DNA of 64,000 nucleotides, taken from assembly GCA_911728455.2 (NCBI GenBank), contig OU452239.1, positions 4,376,384 to 4,440,383 on the forward strand, read 5' to 3'. Shown here piece after piece: positions 21,901-36,900 of this stretch. The DNA is from Marthasterias glacialis (Eukaryota > Echinodermata > Asteroidea > Forcipulatida > Asteriidae). The notes beneath the pieces were generated by a model that saw nothing but the letters and a program-made list of their open reading frames with translations, did no database searches and was not told the origin of the DNA. A program made the position numbers and the translations under genes. Position 1 is the first letter of the stretch. The number at the start of each line of letters is the position of its first letter.

Positions 21901-24900
21901 CTGATGCCCGGACTTGAATATTGTTTTGCGCAGTCAACGCAGGATACCAGCTGTGTCAACGACCCCCACAATGGCAACATCGTACAGCACGCGCTCGACA
22001 ATCATGACCAATGGAACTTTGTGGTGTTCGTTGACTGGTATCCTGCGTTGTTTCAAATTTGTTTCCCAGCCAGACGAATTTTGCTGGCCATGTCTATCAT
22101 AAAAATAAGTACCATGTTATAAAATTTGTGATCCTTAATGTTGTTTTGTCATTTGAAAAACCTGTGTCCAGATTCTGTATCACTTAAAAAAGATAAATTG
22201 ACATCGACAGAAGTAAATAGACGTGCAAAAAGATCACAATTTGTCCTTTTGCTGGGAAGTTATATAATGTATAATGTATAAAGTTTAATATTTTCATATT
22301 ATCATTGTACATGTAGCTCCATTGATAGTGCTTTGCAGGCATAATTGGAAAAACTCCATTCTGATAACAGCAATATTATGAGACTTTTCTCTGTGATGAA
22401 ACAAACCTCCAATTTCACACCGAATGCATTCGCAGACATCAAAGATGATTTTAATAAAAGTTTGAATTTTTCTGTGTCCAAGTGAAAGTAATACTTCAAC
22501 AACAACAAATTAACTGGACACTTCATAAAATGAATCCGCTGTTGATGGTAAGCAAAACACAGATCATACCAAAGACAGTTTGACCAATTTGTTTTACTTG
22601 TTCCCCTGTAGTTAGCCCTAAGAAATAATATGAACCCAGCCTACACCTATAATGGGCTTGCTGTAAGCCTAAATTGAGTTACATGCTGTATTTGGACCAC
22701 TACATTTTCCTTTGTTATGACCAAATGAAAATATTTTTAATATTTAGGTAGATATGATCTACTATTTGTTGTCGTAATTGAATGAAGAAGTGGTGGTCTG
22801 ATTCAACATCTTGTCCAGTTAGTTGCAAAAATCCTAAAACTCCTTCCCAATGGTCCCTCAGTGGAGGGTTACAAAACAACAACAACATGTGTCGCTTTTG
22901 AACAGGGTGATCCATAGTAGTGTGTGATTTCATTTTGTTCACACCTTAACATTTATTACAAGGTTTCTGTACATTAGAATATGTACAATCTCCATAGTCT
23001 ACCAGTATCAACCTGCAGGTCTGGAATTACACACAGGCCATAGAGGCCATCCTGGTCTTGCCCCTCTTTCCCATAGACTAAGATTTTCTTATGGAAGTGC
23101 CCTTTGCAAAATGAAAATGGCATTGCCCTCTCACAGATGAAATTCCATGCCTGAACATGTATGAAAGAAAGCATTAATGAATGAAATTGGATCATGATGG
23201 GGAGGTGTTTGTAGTGAACTATCATCATCAGATGGATCAACAAGTGCTGCTAAGTGGTCCATGGCCTTGCACCCTAGTGAAAGAAAGGGACATAGTTTGG
23301 TTTTGAGTTAATTCTTGTATTTCCTTAAAAGTATTCATCCATGATAAAACTACTGTATGCATGTGAAGTACCATTCAATGTCTTGTCATTTTTGTTACAG
23401 TATCAGCGAGGAAAACACAAGATATGATATATACTGATATAAAGAGCACTTCTCCATGTGTGAGGAGGTTTAATGCAACACATCAGATTGGATGCACAAG
23501 TAAGATTAAATTGACTTCTAATTTATCCTGGTTTGAGACAGCCCTCATTTTGATTAATGTAATTATGGGATGTAATCATTTAAACACAATTAATTTCTTC
23601 CCATCTGTCTTGCTGAATATACTGCTATTTTATGTTTACATGTATGCACAAGATTCCAACACGATGTGTGCACCCCCAAAAAACAATGACACAAAATACA
23701 ATGGATACGTCGTTTATTTGAATAACAATATTGGAACATTTTCCAAAATTGAATTTACTTTCTTCAACAAGCTGCTTACATTATGAGCATTCAGATGTTA
23801 CCGAACAAGGCATAGCATCAGACACCATTCAAATCTAAGTCGCATATTGTTTGTTAAAGTCTTAATCATGATGCCAATGGCGATCATTTGTCATCATCCT
23901 CCAGTTAATATAATGAATCAGCTATCGGTATTTTACTTTCTTGAAATATTTCGTGTGGAAATCCAATTTTTGTAAAATATACTTCAAAAGGAACCGTTTA
24001 TGTTTATATTGTAATAATCTGGATATCCCACCATCATCAATATCTGTAATATCAAATGGGTTGATTCTTTTAATTATTTTGCAATTTGTTTTGTAGGTGA
24101 TTTCTATGGAAACACTGGTGTGATTCATTACATGGTCAGTGATTCTGATGTACAGTGGGTGATAGACATTGGTCCTCATCAGCCATATATACCTCTTATG
24201 GAACCACAAGTCTTTAATTAGTAAGTTGTTTTTGTATCTTCATACATGTAGGTGTTTCAGGATGCAATATATAAGTTGTGCATCTGGCAAGTGGAAACCA
24301 CGCTGAGGAAGGAATCGGTCAACTAAAAAGAACCACATGTCATAAACTTCATGATGGTATTTTGTGTGCAAACTGTAGACCATAGTTACCAAAAATTAAT
24401 AATATAGATTCAAAATGACAACAACTTTTGATATTGGCTTATATGTAAACTTGCATTGTGGAGAAGGAATAAGTTTTCTGCAAACTCAAGAACATATTTG
24501 ATATACCAACTTACCCAGATGGAGTTTGAAACTTTGTATTATATGAAGAACAATCTAGAAAGTAAGGTGCATTGTACACATCAATAATCTCAAATTGAGT
24601 TACATGGTGGTTCTGAAAAGCAGCACATTTATTCCAACTTGACAGGACTTCATCTGAAGATGATCAGAGCATATTGATTGAAACTCTAAATTGTTACCAA
24701 CAGTTCTATTCATAACCACAGGAACTCATTTCAGAGATTTTTTACACCATGTTATCACAAGGATTGCTCAGTTAGATTTGCTTCAAGGCAATCCCCAGAC
24801 TTTCATTTGTTTTTGAGTGTCTTTTTTATTTGTCTTGTTTTTGTTTAAAACTTAGAAGTTAGAATGGTAAAATTAGTTAATCTTTTTGGACCATAGAGCA

Positions 24901-27900
24901 ACTTGTTCTTCACTTTAACTGACCAGTTTACATAGTATAAAACAATAGTGTTGTGATAAGTTATGGGTTTTTAGACTATGTATGTTCATTCTTATCTTAC
25001 CTCATACAACCATCAAAACCAACATACAAATGCTATCAATCAGATTCTCACACTTGTGAGAAAACAATGAATAAAAGTTTTGTCATGTATGGTACTTGTT
25101 AGAGTTTACATGTGCTTATAATTTTGATTAAAACAAATTGACATCTGAAAATTTTTAGGGACAATTTTCTCATACAAATATTTAAGTCAACAGGTAGTAC
25201 ATGATATTTAATAATTCATTTTAAGAAATTGTCTTTTTTTTTACCGTCACGACCAGTCGTTATTCGTACCTTTGTGCATCCTTAAAAACAATTTGTTCAC
25301 GTTGTTTTTAGTTGTAACTGTTGACCATTTCTGAGGTTAGGAATGAATTAATATAACCCGCCAAAAATCAGAAGGTGTTGTGAATAAAATGAATAATATT
25401 GTGCTGGATGCTTTGTATGTTTCAGTGTCAACGTTATGAAACTAATGGACTCAAAGAAAGTAGCAGGCTTTCTTGTCATCAACATCAACTCAAGTATTAT
25501 CCCCGACTTCTTCTCTCCAGATCGCAAGTGTCCTAATCAAGACTTTGGTAAGTGAGTTTATTTGCCCATTGTATTGACAACAAGGAGCTCAGAATTCCAA
25601 TGTTAGCTTGTTAGATAGCCATCTATCTATCTAGTCACAGGCACTATACAGGACTGGCAAAGCTGATAGTGCAGTGTACTTACTTTGTACATGAACAAAC
25701 AAACCCTTGGAAATTTGAGTCAGGAGAATATAGTGAAAAGCTGTGCACACTTTTCAGCTTGAAAACACACTGCAGTAACAGTCTTACTTCAACACATCTC
25801 AAAACTGCTTTTCCTTAAGTTACAAAACTTGTTCAGTAAGTTTTTTGTTTGAATAAATCAAAATGTCTGATACTTGTTTGAATTGCTCTAGGACATTACA
25901 ACAATGACAATGAGTACGGTGATTGTCGTGTAGAGTGGAATCGTTATGGAAATGCAATGAATTTCATGGATCTCAAAGTGCCTATCTTATCACTGTATAA
26001 TGAAGCTGAGGTCAACTACATCATCAAGGTCAGTCACTGAGTACACCCCCCCCCCCACGCACACACAGTCCACACAGACATACACTGTGGTGTGATTCCT
26101 TTGTTAAGAAAAAACATTTTTAAAACCACCGCCATCTCTATTAGAGATTGTTTGAGAGCTGGTTTCAGGACGCCCAGTCCCTTTAATATAATACTCGGTT
26201 TTGAGCTACTCAATGCTGTACAGAAAATGCTTCCTTTTTGAATAAAACAAGTGTATAAGTTGCAACGCGGCGGTTATGACTGGTCGTTCCAATCAACAGT
26301 CGTGATTACTTGACTACTAGCACTAGTCGCCCAGGGTTATATTTAATAAAATAGTTATTCTTGAATAATTAATGATGTACTCACTGTGATTATTATTTCT
26401 ATAACTGTAATATTTATGATCCATAAAATGATTGACAAAATTAAACAGACAAACCTACGGTGCTTTCTTGTGACAGTGATGGAAGCAACTCTTTTACCAG
26501 GCTGTTTTCAATGCACAAGTTAACCTGTAAATGAAGGAAAGTGAAAGTAATTTGGTTGATATGATTATTCTTGATTCATAACTTGCTATTGTTTGTATGA
26601 TAGTGTTACATGGATCATAATGAGCCAATAGACAACAAGCCTCGCTCCTATCCACTGTGTGCAACTGAAGTATATGACTTCATGTTTGGAGCCAAAGATA
26701 CCCCTACATGCATGAGACGAACGCAACAAACAACTAATCTGGAACTCTGTAAGTTACACACTTTATCAACATATGCAGGCATGTAACTATTCCTACTTTA
26801 ATCGATTTCCCATTTTTGTTCAGTGTTTCGAGGAAGAATCGCCATAGTTACATAAAATGGAAATGAAGGTCATTTTATTCTTGTCAAACAGGATACTTGA
26901 ACAGATTTAAGTGTAATACACTGGTTCATCAGTAGGCACTGCATGAGCCGTGTAAAGATGTCATAATGTAAAATATTCCAGATCACTGGAGCACAGGTCA
27001 TCCAGACATTCCACTGCGGAGCGTGCACGCACCACGCACACACCACCTAATGCATTGTTTCACCCACACAAGGACAAAAAAGGACTTGAATATATTGGCA
27101 TTTTCTGGCTATTGAGAGTTGGTTTCTGTGTAATCCCTGATTCCAGACCTTTGTCCTTTTGTTCCAAGAGGATTAAGAGGCATCCAGAGGCTTCCACTGT
27201 TATTCATTCATTCACTCTGACTCACCTCCATTCAGTGAGTGAGCAGTGAGTAACATGTAACTGCATTAATATACAATTGTATTGGTGTAAGTCGACATTT
27301 TAAAACCAACCATATACATGTAGGTCCAGCATTTTACACTACATGAGTTATGTCATTGAGGATATTGTTCTGTTCTTCATTTCAAGTTCATGTATGAAGC
27401 CAAGAAAGTTCACTTTTATGCTATTAAAGACCACCTGCTCATGGTGTGATTTTCTCTTTGACTTTCACAGCGTTTTTCTGTGATCCTCTTGGTGATTACA
27501 ACTTATGGGTTACATTAGTACCAACTAATAAGACACAACCTCTGAAGAACAATTCTCTCATACTAGTGACAGCACAGGTAGGTGCAGATTATACTCATTA
27601 AATCATCAATAACCTACAATAACCTTATGAAAATCTAATATTAATCTAGATAAAATCAACAACCTTATGAAAATCAATAGGCCTAACCTTATAAAAAAAT
27701 GACCTTATTACAATCAATAGCCTTATCAAAATCAATAACCTTATCAAAATCATTAACCTTAAAATCAGTAATCTAATTAAAATCAATAACCTTATCAAAA
27801 TAACATCAAAATCAACAACCTTTTTAAAATCAGTCACCTTTTTAAAATCAGTAATCTTATCAAAATCAATAACCTTATGGAAATCAATAACCTTATGAAA

Positions 27901-30900
27901 AACAATAACACTATTAAAATCAGTAATCTAATTAAAATCAATAACCTTATTAAAATCAATAATCTTATCAAAATCAAAAACCTTATGAAAATCAATAACC
28001 TTATCAAAATTAATACCCTTATTAAAATCAATAACCTTATCTAAATCAATAACCTTATTCAAATCAGTAATCTAATTAAAATCAATAACCTTATCAAATT
28101 CAATAATCTTATCAAATCGATAATCTTATCAAAATCAATAAACTTATGAAAATCAATAACCTAAAGAAAAACAATGATCTTATTCAAATCAATAATCTTA
28201 TCAAAATCAATAACCTTATCAAAGCAATAACCTTAAATCTAAATCAATAGCTTTATTAAAATCAATAACCTTTTCAAAATCAATAACCTTATCAAAATTA
28301 ATAACCTTATTCAAAATAGTAATCTAATTAAAATCAATAACCTTATCAAAATCAATAATCTTATCAAATCAATAATCTTATCAAAATCAATAAACCTATG
28401 AAAATCAATAACCTAATGAAAAACAATAATCTTATTCAAATCAATAATCTTATCAAAATCAATAACCTTATCAAAATCAATAACCTTATTCAAATCAGTA
28501 ATCTAATTAAAATCAATAACCTTATCAAAATCAATAATCTTATCAAATCAATAATCTTATCAAAATCAATAAACTTATGAAAATCAATAACCTAATGAAA
28601 AACAATAATCTTATTCAAATCAATCTTATCAAAATCAATAACCTTATCAAAATCAATAACCTTATCAAAATCAATAACCTTATCAAAATCAATAGCCTTA
28701 TCAATTTTTAGACTATGGTTGTATTATTTAACCAGTAAAATCAAAATAAATTATTCCTGGAAATTTGAGTCTCAACATGTGTTTGAATTGTACAGAGAGG
28801 TTTCAGGTAACGTCACCTGAGACCTTTTTTTAATACTGTGTACACAAACAGACGCTGGAAATCATTCAGCAGATGATGTGCCAGCCATTGAGTTTGTACA
28901 TGGCTGGCCCCAACATGGCTGCAAAATGAATCTTCACTGTATTGTGAATTGCTTAAACTGTATTGAACATTTTGTGTGTTTCATCTAGGTGGATTCTACA
29001 TCTCTATTCTACCATGTACTTCCACGTCAAGGTGCTGAACATTCTGCATCTAGTTTCATCACACTCTTAGCTGTAGTACAAGCCCTTGGTGCATTGGATT
29101 CAACAATCAAACAAAACATGAGTGATATCATGTTTGTCTTCTTTCAAGGGGTAATAACGTTGTACCTCTAGGTTGAGAAAACATTGTTAAATTGTGGCTT
29201 CCATCATCACCAGTAGTTTCCTAAAGGATATTGTGTACAAGTTGTGAATATTGGCATCAATTTTGGCGTCAATATTTATGACTTGGGGGAACATATCGTG
29301 AATATTGGCGTCAATATATATTTGCGATGTCCCTTTAAAGCCACCATAAATCTGACATAATCATACCATCATAACCGGCAACATCTCCGTCTTAGTTCAG
29401 GTGATCTTAAAGTATATTGTTGAGGCCTTTCATGGATTTTGGAGCAGTTTTTGTTACTCCCTGTTTTTGAAATTTGAATAAACACATGAGTGTTCACTCG
29501 GTCAGACCTTATACATAGTACTATATATGCCAAATAATGTCCAGTGTTAATAAAAGCGTTGTTGGGTCGAGAGTAACTCGGCGACTGTGATTTGCTGTGG
29601 TATATAGGCCAATGTTGATCGTCGTAGAACAATGGGGATCATGTGCACAGTAGACTCTGCGCAAACGACTGCGACCGGATAAACAACTCTGTGGGGTTCG
29701 CAAACAAACTAAACAGCTGCTGCATGTAAGATTTGAGAAACACCACGAAAGTGTGGCCATTGCGGTAATTAAGCACACGGGTCAAGAATAACACAGCACC
29801 TAAGGGAAAACAGAGGGAGTGTGTGAAAATCTGAATGGTCTCGAACGACGGCCACTACATGACAAAAAGCACTGAATAATGCGGGAAAAGGGGCGATTTG
29901 CCCGTGATGTGAAAACGACATCTTCGGCGGAGCCGGAAGGGTGACGACGACACCCTCTGGATTTTTTCCGGTGTGGGTACCCCTCCTGAGCCGTGGGACC
30001 CAGCCGTTCCGGACGCTATGTGCAACAAACATTTGAAGTTATCGCTCTTATTATAATGATTGATGTTCACTTTCCAATAAATCATAAAATATGTTTCCAT
30101 GAGTTTCAGGTCCATAATAATGCACAGATATGAAGAATGTACTGCTGAGATGATTCAGTCATTTTGTTGTTGTTGACAAATCAAGGACTGAAAGTCAAAG
30201 GTCAAGAAGAGATTTTATGGCACTGACGTTTCTCCAAAGAAAAATCCTCTATTTTTCTTCTAAGTATATACTATTTTAACCTTGTACTAACCGATGCTAT
30301 TTTCCTGGTCATCACTGCATGAACCTTGGTCTGAAACAATACTATTTGCATATAATGAAGGTTTTTTTAAACATTGGACGTCCATTATTTAGTGGAACAG
30401 ATCTAAATTATACAAATATTCAGAATTTTCGTAACAAAATTTTCAACATGCTGAATAAATTGTGATAAAATGCTGATTTTTTCATGTTAAATTGTTTGTT
30501 TGTTTGTGTTTTATAGGAGAGCTATGATTACATTGGTTCGTCACGAATGGTATATGACATGAAAAGAGGGCAGTTTCCCTTCCAAAACAATGATAAAATG
30601 ACTCAACCAGCATTTGTTGATGTCGATAATATTGCATATTACCTAGAATTGAATCAACTTGGACTAGCTGTTGATGGCAAACTGTTTGCACATACAGACC
30701 CAATCACACAAAAAGACCAACATACAAAACAACAGGTATAGTATGTCAAATTAGCACCACAGTTTATACCTACCCAAATGCTTGATCACTACATAACATG
30801 TATTAACATACCAGGGGTCGATTTCACAAAGCACTAAGATTCATCGTAAGATGAGTTGTCAGTGTTACCATAGTAATTTGTATTGTGACATCACACTTTG

Positions 30901-33900
30901 CTTAGCAATTAAGATTGATTTGTCCTGAAGATCAATCTTAATTCTTTGTGAAATCGACCCCGGGACATTTATTTCATGCTGATTCTCTGTGACCTTTTGA
31001 TATCGTATTGTTATGAGTAACATAATTTGTATAAAGAATATCAAACCACTTAGTCAATGTCCATCTGATAACTAGCTCACATATCACCCCATTATCACCC
31101 AAATCTATACCAGGTTGATTTTTTTTTTTTTTCATGAGTTTAACTACATTCTTGTGTTGCAGACTGAAAAGTTATTACGCAGTCTACAAGACTCATTATC
31201 TGGAAGTGACATCACAATAACAAAACCAAGTCCTGATCAGCCACTGCCCCCAGCATCTTTCCATAGATTCCTTCGTACTGGAGACAAGGTACCAGGCATT
31301 GTTTTGACGGATCATGAGAAGGAATATCAGAACAAGTAAGATAAGGCTGTATCTTAATGTATACATGTAGTCTTTGCTAGTGTGTATTTAATCTAGCTAA
31401 GAACCGAGCTAAGGCGAGGTCCTTTATCGATGGCCATGACCCTGCTAGATTTTAAACGGCTGTTTAAGACTTGGTCACTACTCTTTTATTCCCATTTATA
31501 AATGCCCGGTTTGATAAAAAGCATAATAATGTAGGAACCCCCCCCCCTGTAAAACTTTTGTTTTGTTCATTTTTAATAGACCTTATGCATTGACGTCACC
31601 ACGCCGCCATCTTAGAGGTAAAACGATGATGTAACAATGGAAAACGCACATCTTTGTACGCGCGGCGCACAGGATGTGCCAATGAGCAACCTTCTTTTGA
31701 CCTCTAGACGAGGGCGCCCTACTCAAATGACGTCATGTGCATAAGGTCTATTCCTACCATGTCCCTAGGCTTCGTTTCACGAGGGGTCAAATTGCATGCA
31801 ACGCTCAACGGTTGTGTGTATGGGCATGCACTAAAAGACTCAAATTGAGTACCAGTATATATTGGTTGCATGGCGCAAATCACCCACTAGCAAAGTCAGC
31901 CATTACAAAGTCACCACAACAAAATCACCTACTAACAGTCACCCACTAGTAAATTCACACACCAGTAAGGTCACCCACTGGCAAATTCACCTACTATCAA
32001 AGCTACACACTAGCATGTTCAGCTAGTGTTTGAAAATTCTTGCCCCTCTCAAACTTCCCACTTATACAGTCACCTCCCAATAAAATCGGCCACTGCTATT
32101 TGCCAAAAGCTCAAGAATAAGATACACAAGTAATAAACCATGAGGAAAACTGACTGGGTAAATTTTAATTCAGTTTTGGGGTGGACAAAGAAAAATCTAC
32201 TAGAACAGGATTTGTACTGTGACCTCCAGATTAACGTACTGGCGCTCTACCAACTAAGCTATCTAGCCCTAATGTTGGCGGTCTCCCTATTTTGTCAATA
32301 TCTTTGTTGGAGGGGTGCCAGTCAGAAGCCAATCATCCTTAAACTGCCGTATAACCAGGGATCACACCCAAGTTTACAATGTGACTTTTTATTTCAATAA
32401 TCACGTAATAAACCACAAGGGAAAATGACTGAGTCAATTTTAAATACTGGTACATTTTTGGGGTGAATAAAATCATCCACAAAATCGGGACACTACCACA
32501 ATCAGGGGTTGGTAGAGCCCCGGTCTGTTAATCCAGAGGCCACAGGTTCAAATCCTGTTGTTGACAATTTGTCTTTGTTGACAAAACTTCTAGAAACAAA
32601 TACTGCTGTCAATGCATACACAAGTTTAAAGCTGACTTTCCAAACTTTATTTAGGTTACAATGTGAACTTCCACAAAGGTTGTTCTAAGGTTAGGTGTTG
32701 TGTTGTAACTAATACCGACCTTGCCAATACCCAGTCCAAAATTGGGTCAGTTTAATTTGCCAAGGACACTGCTAGGGTTAGTCCAAATAATCACTCCTAC
32801 AACCTTTGATACGGCAACAAGCTCCAAACTGAACAAGAAAAAGATTCGCCTTTTTTGATGTTTCTATATTTATCACACCTCACAAAAACAAACCTCAAAA
32901 AGAGCAACAAAACTCATTCATTTTAGATCAGCAGTGGGTTACTTTGTTTGTGTGCAATGTGGGTAAGTGTGGTTGGGACGACATTGTAAGAGATGAGATT
33001 GATTAAATAGTGAGGGGGCTTGCTGGGTGGTGATTTTGTTGTAGTTTGCTTTGGAGTGGGCAAATTTGCTAGGGGTAAGATGACCAGCATTCAAAACAAC
33101 ATACATTCAGTGATTCTTTTTTGCCAATTATGAAAATGGTATTGAAGCTGTTACTCAGCAAGATAGTGGCAGTAGCCAAAACAATGTTTTGAGACACAGC
33201 CCGAGTCTTTAAATGAACCTTGGTGACAAAAACAATGATCTTGTTGACTATCTCTACATGTAGTTTGTTACTGTGAGTATTCAGGAAACTGAAAGAGCTG
33301 AAATAATCTACCAATGGCTATGAAAGAATAAATCCCACTAACAGACAAAAGCTGCCAATGACTCAAAGATATTATGATAATGATTTGTCATTATGAATGA
33401 CATGATGGTAATAATGATGTGCTTGTGTACATTCATTGCAGGTTTTATAATAGCAGATTTGATACTGCTGAACTTTTTCAATATGAAGAGAATGAAAACT
33501 CTACAATATTTCCATTGGCAACAGTAAGTCTTCTTTGTTTTCATTTTTGATGTACATTTGGTATCAATTCTCACACTCCTGCCTTGTGGAGCAATGAACT
33601 GGATTCAATCATTAAAGGCTTGAAATATTTATCCAGATGACTTAAATTCTGAAAGGTCCTGATACATCAACCTTAATGAAGTAAGAATGCAAATTGAATT
33701 TTGAGTTTCTAGCTGAGAAGACCTGACCTGACCCAAGCACAGCTTCTTACCAATTTACTACTCTAGAAATGCTTCAGGTATTATCTTATCATCTTATTGG
33801 ACCTGACAGAATTAGAGTAATATCATTCTACTCTAGAAATGCTTCAGGTGGGATGCAACGTGGCAGATAGCAGAAGTGACTAAGGCAGGTGGCATGGGTC

Positions 33901-36900
33901 ACAGCATGAAAACTCAACCTATGTGGGATGGAGTAGCCAGCGATAATTCAAAAATGCAGCTGTTTAAGTCCATAGTTGAGGCAGTGTTTTTGTACAGTTG
34001 TGATGCTCTAGCGATCACCATCCATGGCCAAGATTATTGATGCTTCTCACTGTGCTCTCTTGCGATATTACCTTGGTGTGCACTTTGCGATATGGCTATC
34101 TAAATATCAGAATATATCATAATATATTTTATCAGAATATTAATTTGTTGGTTTTTCCCTCTGAAGGAGCTTGCATCCATTGCCACCACTGTATCTCGTG
34201 CTCTGTATAAACTAGCCAGACCAGATGCTAAAGATGCAGATCTCATTAAAGCTAATGCTACAATTGTAAGTTACATTTGTATTTTAGATGCAGATTCCCT
34301 TCCTAACCACAACAAAACCAAAACTTCAGAAACTTACGCAGCATCAATACCATACTAATCATGCTGTGACAATTCATCAATTGTGTATGGACAGTAAACC
34401 ATCTATACAGCCATACAGAATTGCTCCATTCCAATTTTAGATAATAATTTAGAATGTACAAGAAATCCAACTTAATGTAAGATTTGTACAAGAAGTCATT
34501 TCAGCCATAAACTTTTGCTTCTTGACTGTTATATACACACCATAGGTTGTGAGAAGAATCAAGTCCAACCCTCTAGTCTGTAATAAGCACACTACACAAC
34601 GAATCTATGAAAATTTCATCAAACTAGGCGGTGCATTTTCAAGAAACCACAAAATGCTGTCTACACCCATTATGCAGTTTTATTTGTGTGGGAATATATT
34701 CTCGCACATAGTAATTAGATGGAAATATTTCTCATGAAAAATGATATGATGGTACCAAGTTGATGAAAGTAAGCTTTCACATTAGGACTTGTTCAAAAGT
34801 TTTGTCCATCATAGTCATTCATGTGTCATACCTTTTAAAAGCTCTTATTTACAAAAATGATAGATTAATATGTCAAGTGAAATTTTCTCTGCTGTCAACA
34901 GTTATCATCAAGTACATCAAATATAACACAATGCATTGTTGTCATCAAACTTTGACATGGTGTTTGTTTTATGCAATGCTGCAGGTTAATGACATGCTTT
35001 ACTGTTTCCTGATCAAAGCAAACTGTAGTTTGTTCCGCTCCATTGTATCTCAGAATGAAGCCACAACTCTATGTAAGACATTTTGATATTTGATTGAAAT
35101 GTAATGATTCACTAATATGTCTTATGTATTGGGGTTGAATGATCTCTCAAACAGATTTTAATCACTAGTCATTTTCTGGTAATAGACTTATCCATTACGT
35201 TCTGGCCACACCACACCACACACAATGTATTGATGCAGTAATTCAAACTGATGCAGCATGTTAACATTTCAGAGTGACATTGAATGTGTCAGACTTTGGG
35301 CACACTGCTGCATTTATTATTTGGCCATTGCAGAAGGAGGCATGAAGCTTAAAAGGCCGGTCTATTTCCTGGTTGTTGGCTACAATTGAAGCCATTAATG
35401 CCAGTGTATTGAACAGGACTTGAAATACCCACTGGACCACTGGCCAGAGTCCAGTCATTTTAGCACTTGGCTGGTAATCTCACAACCAAACCAGTCCTGC
35501 AGTCTAGTCTTTTTTAAACACATACTTTCAAAGACTTACTTATGGATACCTGCGCTGTTCAATTTTTAACCTTCTTCATAAAGTTCAGCCAGTATTAGAA
35601 AGAAAGAAATATTCTAGGTCTCATGAAACTTGATTCTGGTCCAGTGAACGTCCTGAGCTACAAAACCTGTGCTCTACGGCAGATTTTGTTCAAACTCAAG
35701 CCCTATAGACAGATCCATTAAGCCCCGCCTACCTTAGCAACTGCCTAGCAACATCACATGGTGTGACTTTCTTGCCACGATCACAGTGGTGGTTCGGTTG
35801 CAACCACACACGCGTATCGGATACACACACGTACAATGTAAACGTACATGTACATGTTTTCGTGAATGGTATGGATTTAGTTTCATGGCCTTTTGAGCAG
35901 TGCCTTGAGTCCAAAGAACAATGCAGACAGGAACACTGTAAAACCACTTTTACACGACTGTACAGGGACCAATGATGTGGGATTTGCACCACCAGAAATA
36001 CAAAAAAAGTTGTGTGTGCTATTGTGTGTGCTGTTGTGTGTCAGAAAAAAGGTGGCGGTTTGTTTACTTTTGTAGTGGAATTTTAACGTGTGGAACTTTC
36101 AGTAGCGTTGTCAAGGCTGTGATTGGTCAATATGTTAGTAGGCAGGGCTTAATGGATCAGTCTATTGAACCTCACTGGTAAACTTGTAATGGTCAATTGC
36201 ATCAGTAAAAGTAGTTTTTTCCTTTCATCTGTTTCAGATTATTCAAAGAGACTGAATAATAAAATAAACAAGATTATGTTATAACTGAGTTTGTAGTAGA
36301 CACGTCAAGTTGGTATTTACACTTCAGAGACCATAATGTTATAAATGACTGGTACTAAAAAAAAAGACGCTCATACTTTCATTCAGTCAACAAGGACATA
36401 GTAAAGGTCATCACCTTAATTACAAACTTTCTGTGATACTGTGATTGCTTTCTATCTGCGTTTCTACAACAAAGCAAAATTATGGTTCCAATTATTTTTC
36501 CAGCAATAAGCGAAATCAAAAATATGCTGAGCTGGGTTAGTGTGATTTGGAACTGTTTTGTCAAATAAAATAAACTGTTACATAAATCAACATGTAATTT
36601 TTTTTTATTACATTAGTGCTGAATACATTGTGTTAATGTAAATGTTGACTCTTGATATGTTTGGTTTAAACAGCCAATTTTGCATATCCAAGTTATGTTG
36701 GAGTATTTGACGGGGAAAGCAACTCAATAACACAGTTTGTCCAACGTTTACTGGGATACTTCACTGGTAATCTTACATCAGTTGAACTGAAAGAGTCAGA
36801 TGATACGCAGAACCAGTGTAAAGAAGACAGCAGTGACCAGGTACCTAAAACAAACCCAATCAGTTTTACCTGTAATGGTAATAGAATGATCCTGACACTA

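Noticed and set aside
25240-26290. Inverted GACCAGTCGTTATT / ATGACTGGTCGTTCC pair as another long element
   Set aside because: Only about 12-14 imperfect bases match, a coding exon lies between them, and no target duplication was seen.
27646-28580. Frames reading LILIRL or INNLIK repeats
   Set aside because: Produced by the 18-bp satellite on either strand.
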